A stretch of 8,497 nt of DNA, from NCBI GenBank assembly GCA_017848155.1, contig JAGAKC010000453.1, positions 1 through 8,497 on the forward strand, in the 5' to 3' direction. This DNA comes from Oscillospiraceae bacterium (GTDB lineage Bacteria > Bacillota > Clostridia > Oscillospirales > Ruminococcaceae). Under the pieces are notes generated by a model. That model had not been told where the DNA came from. It searched no databases and worked only from the letters and a program-made list of their open reading frames with translations. A program made the translations under genes and the position numbers. Shown piece by piece: positions 1-5,051 of this stretch; positions within the stretch are counted from its first letter, which is position 1, and every line of letters begins with the position of its first letter.

Positions 1-651
1 GGTAACGGCGTTGTCCTCGATGGCGTCTGCAGCCCTGAGTGCGTCTATCCACGCCTCCCAGTCCTCACCGCCCATGACCTTGACTGTGGCGTTTATCTCC
101 TCCTCTGTGGCAGGCTCTATCGTCACCTGTGCAAGTGTGTTTGTCTTAAGGTCGATGCTCTTGTTGGTGTAGGCGCTGCCCGTGGTCTTCAACACGGAGC
201 TGTAGGTAACATCGCCCACTGTCCTTCTGGGAGCTGCCAGGCTGTATATCACCATATCTACCTTGCCTAAGTCGGACTTTATGAGGTCGATGACCTCCTT
301 TTTGCACTCGTCGCTGTTTGCGTCGCCGTTTACGGTCTTTGCGTACAGACCGTCAGCCGCTGCAAGCTTCTCGAAAGCCTTTGTGTTGTACCAGCCTGAT
401 GTGGCGGTCTTGCTGCCGCTTGCGGGACGGTCGAACATAACGCCGATGGTGGAAGCGCCGCTGCCGTAAGCCGCAGCTATCCTTGACGCAAGTCCGTAGC
501 CCATGGAGCTGCCCACTACGAGCACCTTCTTCGGGCCGTTTACCTTGCCCTGTGCCTTAACATAGTCTATCTGCTTCTTTACAACAGCCTCGCAGCCCAC
601 GGGGTGAGCGGTGGTGCATATAAATCCTCTTACCTTAGGTTTAACTATCAT
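1..651 (-). CDS. fabV: Enoyl-[acyl-carrier-protein] / trans-2-enoyl-CoA reductase FabV (NADH), N-terminal part, cut by window edge
   Basis: The frame is open from ATG at 651-649 to base 1 (217 codons, no stop). The family is usually about 400 residues, so roughly the C-terminal half is missing. The protein begins [12 protein letters not shown], continues with HPVGCEA (residues 16-22), and has the dinucleotide-binding segment [11 protein letters not shown] (47-57), then [10 protein letters not shown] and KVMGGEDWE, all hallmarks of the FabV/Ter family. FabV proteins reduce the enoyl double bond of acyl-ACP (fatty-acid elongation) or of crotonyl-CoA and similar thioesters (butyrate-type pathways) with NADH, in the cytoplasm. 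Which substrate applies here cannot be decided. The family's catalytic Tyr/Lys pair (Tyr-X8-Lys) lies just beyond the window edge, so activity cannot be checked. The start is supported by AGGAG at 664-668, a somewhat long 12 nt upstream. A LacI-family regulator lies upstream on the same strand, separated by a terminator and a long leader. Confidence 0.93.
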   Translation of the reverse strand, partial: MIVKPKVRGFICTTAHPVGCEAVVKKQIDYVKAQGKVNGPKKVLVVGSSMGYGLASRIAAAYGSGASTIGVMFDRPASGSKTATSGWYNTKAFEKLAAADGLYAKTVNGDANSDECKKEVIDLIKSDLGKVDMVIYSLAAPRRTVGDVTYSSVLKTTGSAYTNKSIDLKTNTLAQVTIEPATEEEINATVKVMGGEDWEAWIDALRAADAIEDNAVT

Positions 652-767
652 AATTTTAATGAACTCCTTTCACATCAGCAGGAGTGACCCTGCGTTTTCC
701 TGCGGCGCTGTCAGCGGTGCTTCCGATGACACGGCACGGTGCTCCGACTGCTGCGCCGATAGCTTAC

Positions 768-805
768 AAAAAACGGAAAACAGCCGCAGAAAGGCGGCTT
801 CTTCC
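768..805 (-). terminator. Terminator-like hairpin in the fabV leader (possible attenuator)
   Basis: Read on the minus strand, GGAAGAAGCCGC (805-794) pairs with GCGGCT (787-782) and, after one bulged G at 781, with TTTTCC (780-775). This gives a 12-bp stem with one G-U pair and a 6-nt loop (793-788). A run of six T (773-768) follows one base after the stem. No T-run follows on the plus strand, so the signal acts in the minus direction. It sits downstream of the predicted fabV promoter and about 115 nt before the fabV start, so it would end most transcripts early unless read through. It could instead be a backup terminator for the regulator gene upstream. Confidence 0.65.
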
Positions 806-823
806 AAAAAAGCGTACTCTTTT

Positions 824-852
824 ATTTTAACATAGAATTTTCCTTTTATCAA
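824..852 (-). promoter_or_regulatory. Predicted SigA promoter of fabV
   Basis: The minus strand carries TTGATA (852-847) as -35, a 17-nt spacer and TAAAAT (829-824) as -10, with an extended -10 TG one base ahead. Transcription would start near 818-817, giving a leader of about 167 nt before the fabV ATG. It lies between the terminator of the upstream regulator gene and fabV. I see no comparable promoter in the GC-rich segment 652-767. Confidence 0.65.
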
Positions 853-906
853 GTGGATTTGCCCTGTTTTTTCAACTTTTTCTCCACAAAGACGAATTTA
901 TGACCG

Positions 907-939
907 AAAAAACAGACCTGCGGCAGAAACCGCAGGTCT
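907..939 (-). terminator. Intrinsic terminator of the LacI-family regulator gene
   Basis: A perfect 10-bp stem, AGACCTGCGG (939-930) with CCGCAGGTCT (923-914), encloses a 6-nt loop. One G (913) and then six T (912-907) follow on the minus strand. The stem begins only 5 nt after the stop codon of the regulator gene. The plus strand lacks a T-run after the stem. Confidence 0.9.
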
Positions 940-944
940 ATGAG

Positions 945-1946
945 CTATTTTATCAACTTTTTTACCGAGCCTTTTTTCACAAGCTTTCCGTTAAGCACCT
1001 GTGTCCTTATGGGAAGCCTGCTGTTTCTTACACGCTCCAGTATCACCGACACCGCAAGCTCCGCCATCTCCTTTGAATCCACGTTGATGGTCGTGATGGG
1101 TGGGTCGGATATCTCGGAGATAAGGTAGTTGTCGTAACCCACCACCGAAATGTCATCGGGCACGGAAAAGCCCCTCGCCTTAAGGTCACGCACCACTTTG
1201 AACGCCGTTTCGTCACAGTTGCACACGAATGCCGTGGGCATGTCCTTCGGAAACGCAATGCCCTCAAACAGCTCGTTTGATACCGTCCTGTCCTCGATGA
1301 GCCTGTCATCACGCAAAGGAAGTCCGTGCTCCAGCATCGCCTTCACATATCCCATATAGCGGTCAAATATGCTGGAGGTCGCAAGCTTTGTGCCCACAAA
1401 CCCGATGTCCGTGTGACCGTTTTCGATAAGGTAGGACGTAAGCCTGTAGCCGCCGAGGACGCCGTCCGACACGATGCTGTCAGCCTCCACTCCGTCTATG
1501 TAGTAGTCAAGCAGCAGCAGCGTGCGTGCCTTCTCACGCAGCTTTTTCGCATAGCTCCTGTCAAGCTGACCGAGCGAGATGACGCCGACGATATTCGGTC
1601 CGCCGAGAAACGCAGGCATCACCAGCTTTTTCTCCTCTTCCCAGGTTATGCTCTCCTGCACGCAGGAGAAATTCTCCTTTTTCAGCCGCTGTACAAGGCT
1701 GTTGTACAGCGCCCAATAAAAAGACCCGTTGGGATTCATGAACTTTTCGGGGATAAGCACGCCGATTATTCCGCCCGTGGGCGCACTTTTCTGCGATACA
1801 TACCCCATCCTTTCGGCAGTGGCGATTATCTTGTTACGCAGCTCATCGCTCATTCCGCTCTTTCCAGACAGCGCCTTTGATGCCGTAACACTGCTGGTGC
1901 CGCATGCCTGTGCAATATCACTTAGGGTAATCTGCTTTCTGGCCAT
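945..1946 (-). CDS. LacI-family transcriptional regulator, effector unknown
   Basis: A 333-residue DNA-binding repressor-type protein. The N-terminal LacI helix-turn-helix is clear: ITLSDIAQACGTSSVTASKALSG (residues 6-28), then MSDELRNKIIATAERMGYV (32-50). From about residue 59 it continues as a periplasmic-binding-protein-like sensor domain (IIGVLIPE, GHTDIGFVG at 177-185, VVGYDNYLISEISDPPITTINVD at 268-290), as in sugar-responsive LacI/GalR members. The ligand and targets are not readable. The linker after the DNA-binding domain (SQKSAPTGG) is short and lacks the usual AR-x-L hinge-helix pattern. A longer reading from an ATG at 1976 is possible, but the ATG at 1946 is preferred. It has AAAGGG (1960-1955) 8 nt upstream and starts right at the conserved domain, whereas 1976 has no ribosome-binding site. 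The gene is flanked by its own promoter and terminator and so is probably monocistronic. Confidence 0.93.
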   Translation of the reverse strand: MARKQITLSDIAQACGTSSVTASKALSGKSGMSDELRNKIIATAERMGYVSQKSAPTGGIIGVLIPEKFMNPNGSFYWALYNSLVQRLKKENFSCVQESITWEEEKKLVMPAFLGGPNIVGVISLGQLDRSYAKKLREKARTLLLLDYYIDGVEADSIVSDGVLGGYRLTSYLIENGHTDIGFVGTKLATSSIFDRYMGYVKAMLEHGLPLRDDRLIEDRTVSNELFEGIAFPKDMPTAFVCNCDETAFKVVRDLKARGFSVPDDISVVGYDNYLISEISDPPITTINVDSKEMAELAVSVILERVRNSRLPIRTQVLNGKLVKKGSVKKLIK

Positions 1947-1951
1947 TATAC

Positions 1952-2009
1952 TAGCCCTTTCTGAAAAAAATTTCATGCACTTTTTATATTATAATACCTA
2001 AAAGGGCTA
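1952..2009. repeat. 9-bp inverted repeat flanking the regulator promoter -10 and start region (candidate operator)
   Basis: TAGCCCTTT at 1952-1960 and AAAGGGCTA at 2001-2009 (plus strand) are perfect inverted copies separated by 40 bp. One arm lies inside the -35/-10 spacer and the other covers the ribosome-binding site. Only the second arm is transcribed, so an RNA hairpin between them is not expected. A DNA-binding role such as autoregulation is inferred only. Classical LacI operators are contiguous palindromes, which this is not. Confidence 0.35.
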
Positions 2010-2017
2010 ATTGTCAA
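1988..2017 (-). promoter_or_regulatory. SigA-type promoter of the LacI-family regulator gene
   Basis: The minus strand has TTGACA (2017-2012), an 18-nt spacer and TATAAT (1993-1988), both hexamers perfect consensus. The start would fall near 1981, about 35 nt before the preferred ATG at 1946. A start near 1981 would also leave almost no leader for the alternative ATG at 1976, which supports the downstream start. One arm of a 9-bp inverted repeat lies in the spacer. Confidence 0.85.
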
Positions 2018-2038
2018 CCGTATGAGCAAAGCGTTTTG

Positions 2039-2071
2039 AAAAAAACTCCGCAGTATCTCACTGCGGAGTTT
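2039..2071 (-). terminator. Intrinsic terminator of the trkA-trkH operon
   Basis: A perfect 11-bp stem, AAACTCCGCAG (2071-2061) with CTGCGGAGTTT (2053-2043), encloses a 7-nt loop. On the minus strand it runs into an uninterrupted T-run (2045-2039). It begins 3 nt after the trkH stop codon and ends before the next gene's promoter. Confidence 0.92.
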
Positions 2072-2074
2072 ATA

Positions 2075-3508
2075 TCATTTCTTCCATGCGGACGGCTTGA
2101 ACAGTATCAGCATCGGGAAAAGCTCCAGACGGCCTGCAAGCATGTCGAATATGAGCACAAGCTTTGACGGCACCGAGAAAAAGCCGAAGTTGCAGGTGGG
2201 ACCCACCAGCTCAAGACCCGGACCGATATTGTTTATGGTCGCCGCAACAGCGGTGAAATTGGTGGTGAAGCTGTGGTCGTCAAAGCTCAGCACCAGCATC
2301 GACACCGCATACACCAGCACGAATGCCGCAACATAGACATTTACCGCACGCACCGTTTCATGCTCCACGATATGTCCGTCCATCTTTATCTTCTTGACCT
2401 CTCTCGGGTGCACAGCTGTTTCAAGCTCCTTTGCCATACCCTTGATAAGTATGACGATACGTGACACCTTGATACCGCCGCCCGTGCTTCCTGCACATGC
2501 GCCGATAAACATCAGCATCACAAGGATAGCCTTTGAAAGCTCCGGCCAGAGGTCGAAATCCGCTGTAGAAAAACCTGTTGTGGATATCACCGAGCCTACT
2601 GTAAAGGCAGAATGGCGCAACGCTTCGCCAACGCTTTCAAACATTGAGGTAATATTTGCTGTAATGATCGTAACAGAAACTACAACAACAAAAACAAATA
2701 CCTTCACCTCAAGGCTAAAAGCCTCCTTCAGCTTTCCTACAAGAATAAAAAAATACGAATTGAAATTTATGGAAAACAGCAGCATGAACACAGTTACAAC
2801 TATCTGTATATACGGCGAAAAGCTGCCCATACTGGTGTTATAAATACCGAATCCGCCTGTTCCTGCTGTGGCAAACGATGTGTTCATCGCTTCAAAAACA
2901 GTCATTCCTCCACATAACAGCAATATAAACTCAAGAAGAGTCAATACAAAATAAATTGAATATAACAGCAATGCCGTCGTGCGCACACGAGGCACCAGCT
3001 TGCTCACCGAAGGACCGGGGCTTTCCGCCCTCATAAGGTGCATGTTCTGACCGCCCGACAGCGGCAGGAATGCCATGATGAATACCAGCACTCCCATACC
3101 GCCGACCCAGTGCGTAAAGCTGCGCCACATCAGCACCGAGCGAGGAAGCGCCTCCACGTCCGAAAGTATGCTTGCACCCGTGGTGGTGAAGCCTGACACC
3201 GACTCAAACAGGGCGTCCACGAATGACGGTATCGCCCCCGACATCCACATGGGCAGCGCTCCGAAAAGCGACAGCACTATCCAGCTGAGCGCAACTATGG
3301 CAAGTCCGTCCCTTGCATAAAGGGTGGTCTTTTTCCGCTTTTTCATCGTCAGCAGGCCGCCGATGACAAGGCATATACCTGCCGTGATAAGGAAGCTCCA
3401 CAGGGCGCTCTCGCCGTATATCACAGCCGTTATAGACGGCACTGCCATGAATATAGCCTCGAATATCATTATCCAGCCGAGGATATATGTTACCATTTTG
3501 TAGTTCAT
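2075..3508 (-). CDS. trkH: Potassium uptake transporter membrane subunit TrkH/KtrB family
   Basis: A 477-residue polytopic membrane protein that moves K+ into the cell, with the Trk/Ktr/HKT architecture of four membrane-pore-membrane repeats. The four filter segments are visible in order: TTTGAS (108-113), TAGTGGF (214-220), STTGFS (309-314) and NNIGPG (426-431), each with the expected filter glycine. The glycine-rich segment GSTGGGIKV (340-348) matches the intramembrane gating loop conserved in the family. The HWVGGMG stretch (133-139) and the C-terminal GRLELFP (459-465) are also typical. Length is normal. The ATG at 3508 is preceded by GAGG (3518-3515) at 6 nt. It starts 18 nt after the trkA stop and is surely cotranscribed with it, so the two proteins very probably form one complex. 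The ion coupling (H+ or Na+) cannot be inferred. Confidence 0.95.
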   Translation of the reverse strand: MNYKMVTYILGWIMIFEAIFMAVPSITAVIYGESALWSFLITAGICLVIGGLLTMKKRKKTTLYARDGLAIVALSWIVLSLFGALPMWMSGAIPSFVDALFESVSGFTTTGASILSDVEALPRSVLMWRSFTHWVGGMGVLVFIMAFLPLSGGQNMHLMRAESPGPSVSKLVPRVRTTALLLYSIYFVLTLLEFILLLCGGMTVFEAMNTSFATAGTGGFGIYNTSMGSFSPYIQIVVTVFMLLFSINFNSYFFILVGKLKEAFSLEVKVFVFVVVVSVTIITANITSMFESVGEALRHSAFTVGSVISTTGFSTADFDLWPELSKAILVMLMFIGACAGSTGGGIKVSRIVILIKGMAKELETAVHPREVKKIKMDGHIVEHETVRAVNVYVAAFVLVYAVSMLVLSFDDHSFTTNFTAVAATINNIGPGLELVGPTCNFGFFSVPSKLVLIFDMLAGRLELFPMLILFKPSAWKK

Positions 3509-3526
3509 TTCATACCTCGATCGAAT

Positions 3527-4888
3527 TTATTTCAGGATATCGGTTATGTCGTGCATCTCAAGATGATTTGACACGATGACCACCGAATCGTCAGGCTGTA
3601 TGGTGTCGTAGCCACGTGGTATGACTACCTGCTTTCCACGCAGTATCGCAGCTATCAGCACGCTCGCATTGAACTGCAGCTGTGCAAGGGGAATACCTAT
3701 GTCAGGCGAGCCTTCTTTTATATGGAACTCCGCCGCTTCTATCTTGCCCTTTACGATGTTGTACAGAGTTTCCACGTTGCTGCCGATGGTATTCTTCATT
3801 GCACGGACGTATCTCACGATAGTTTCACAGGTGATGTTCTTCGGATAGATGATGGAATCAAGGTCGAGGGGTCTTATCACCTCGTCAAAGTCGATACGGT
3901 TTATCTTCGTGACCACCTTCGCATGGCTTACACGCTTCGCAAACAGCGACAGGAAGATATTCTCCTCGTCAAGATTCGTAAGCGCCACAAAGCCGCCCGT
4001 GCTTTCAAGACCCTCCTCCAGCAGCACCGCCTTTTCAGACGCATTTCCGTTGATTATCGTCACGTCCTCCAGCGCCTCGCAAAGCTCGTCACAGCGCTTC
4101 GGATTCTTTTCTATCACCTTTACGGATATGCCGTTTCCGCTGCGGCGCAGTATCTCACAGAGATAGTGGGAGATGCCTCCGCCGCCCACTATCATAACGT
4201 CCTTTACGGAATTCATCTTGTACTTTATCTTGCGGAAAAAGTCGTTTGCATTCTTCGGGGTGGCTATCAGCGAGATGACATCACGCTCCTCAAAAACAAG
4301 GTCGCCGTTTGCGATGTATGCCTCGTCATCACGCTCCACAGTGCAGATAAGCACGTCGCAGCCGAATCTGCCTGCGATATCCTTTACGGCGCAGCCTGCC
4401 AGCGGACAGCCCTCGGGCAGCCTGAATTTCATCATCTCCACCCTGCCCTTTGCAAAGGTGTCTATCTTCATCGCCGACGGGAAACGCAGCACTCTGGCTA
4501 TCTCGGCAGCCGCAGCAAACTCGGGGTTTATGACCATCGCAAGCCCCAGCTCCTTTTTCAGATACGCTGCGTCACGGCTGTACTGCGGGTCACGCACTCT
4601 GGCTATCGTCTGGCAGTTACCAGCCTTTCTGGCGATTATGCAGCACAGCAGATTCAGCTCGTCCGAGCCTGTCACCGCAATAAGCAGATGCGCACGGGAT
4701 ATCCCTGCCTCCTGTAAGGTCAGGTGAGTCGCACCGTTGCCCACGACTCCCATGACGTCGCTTTTTGCCGCCGCATCATTCAGCTTATCTGCGTCCACAT
4801 CCACGACAGTTATATTGTTACCCTCTTCGTTAAGCTCGGCGGCAAGCGCACTGCCCACCTTACCGCAGCCAACAATGATTATGTTCAT
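3527..4888 (-). CDS. trkA: Trk potassium uptake system regulatory protein TrkA (two tandem RCK units)
   Basis: A 453-residue cytoplasmic protein that forms the nucleotide-sensing gating ring under TrkH. The first Rossmann unit starts with IIVGCGKVG (GxGxxG at residues 7-12) and has Asp30 at the end of the second strand for ribose binding. An RCK-C domain follows (about 140-215). The second Rossmann unit starts VMIVGGGGIS (231-240), with Glu260 in the ribose position, and a second RCK-C domain covers about 375-453. Length matches full TrkA, not the half-size KtrA. In the second unit the last glycine of the motif is Ser240, suggesting weaker or different ligand use there. The frame is open up to an ATG at 4939, but the ATG at 4888 is chosen. 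It has GGAGG (4901-4897) 8 nt upstream, begins exactly at the first strand, and the 4939 start would lie upstream of the predicted transcription start. Confidence 0.95.
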   Translation of the reverse strand: MNIIIVGCGKVGSALAAELNEEGNNITVVDVDADKLNDAAAKSDVMGVVGNGATHLTLQEAGISRAHLLIAVTGSDELNLLCCIIARKAGNCQTIARVRDPQYSRDAAYLKKELGLAMVINPEFAAAAEIARVLRFPSAMKIDTFAKGRVEMMKFRLPEGCPLAGCAVKDIAGRFGCDVLICTVERDDEAYIANGDLVFEERDVISLIATPKNANDFFRKIKYKMNSVKDVMIVGGGGISHYLCEILRRSGNGISVKVIEKNPKRCDELCEALEDVTIINGNASEKAVLLEEGLESTGGFVALTNLDEENIFLSLFAKRVSHAKVVTKINRIDFDEVIRPLDLDSIIYPKNITCETIVRYVRAMKNTIGSNVETLYNIVKGKIEAAEFHIKEGSPDIGIPLAQLQFNASVLIAAILRGKQVVIPRGYDTIQPDDSVVIVSNHLEMHDITDILK

Positions 4889-4930
4889 GATGATTTCCTC
4901 CGTGACCATTCCCCATGGAATTACAAGGGT

Positions 4931-4959
4931 ATGATACACCTTTTTCCCGTATTTGTCAA
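4931..4959 (-). promoter_or_regulatory. SigA-type promoter of the trkA-trkH operon
   Basis: The minus strand reads TTGACA (4959-4954), 17-nt spacer, TATCAT (4936-4931). The start would be near 4924, leaving a leader of about 36 nt before the trkA ATG. A small inverted repeat, ATTCC/GGAAT (4921-4917 with 4912-4908), lies at the very start of this leader. I see no c-di-AMP riboswitch-like leader; the leader is too short for one. Confidence 0.82.
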
Positions 4960-5000
4960 TAGCACATATTTATATATAATTCCGTGAAAACAGCAAGTGG

Positions 5001-5019
5001 GGGCGACCTGAGGTCGCCC
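5001..5019. terminator. Hairpin downstream of uvrA, probable weak terminator
   Basis: GGGCGACC (5001-5008) and GGTCGCCC (5012-5019) form a perfect 8-bp GC-rich stem with a 3-nt loop, about 33 nt past the uvrA stop. The T content after it on the minus strand is poor (a TTTT run only after a further 12 nt), and it is also weak on the plus strand. It may end uvrA transcription inefficiently or need Rho, or it may be a dispersed intergenic palindrome. Confidence 0.5.
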
Positions 5020-5051
5020 GTATTGTCTGTTGATATCTTTTTCCTCCGACA

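Noticed and set aside
670..852. 60-codon frame on the minus strand upstream of fabV, starting at TTG
   Set aside because: Its start codon overlaps the predicted -35 hexamer, there is no ribosome-binding site, and the frame runs through the terminator hairpin. It is not a credible leader peptide.
1947..1976. N-terminal extension of the LacI-family protein from the ATG at 1976
   Set aside because: No ribosome-binding site, almost at the predicted transcription start, and the extra ten residues precede the conserved domain. The ATG at 1946 has a good site.
3722..4717. 331-codon open frame on the plus strand opposite trkA
   Set aside because: It is antisense to an intact TrkA with clear Rossmann motifs, and its product resembles no family.
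4889..4939. N-terminal extension of TrkA from the ATG at 4939
   Set aside because: It begins upstream of the predicted transcription start and overlaps the promoter. The ATG at 4888 has a GGAGG site and matches the family N-terminus.
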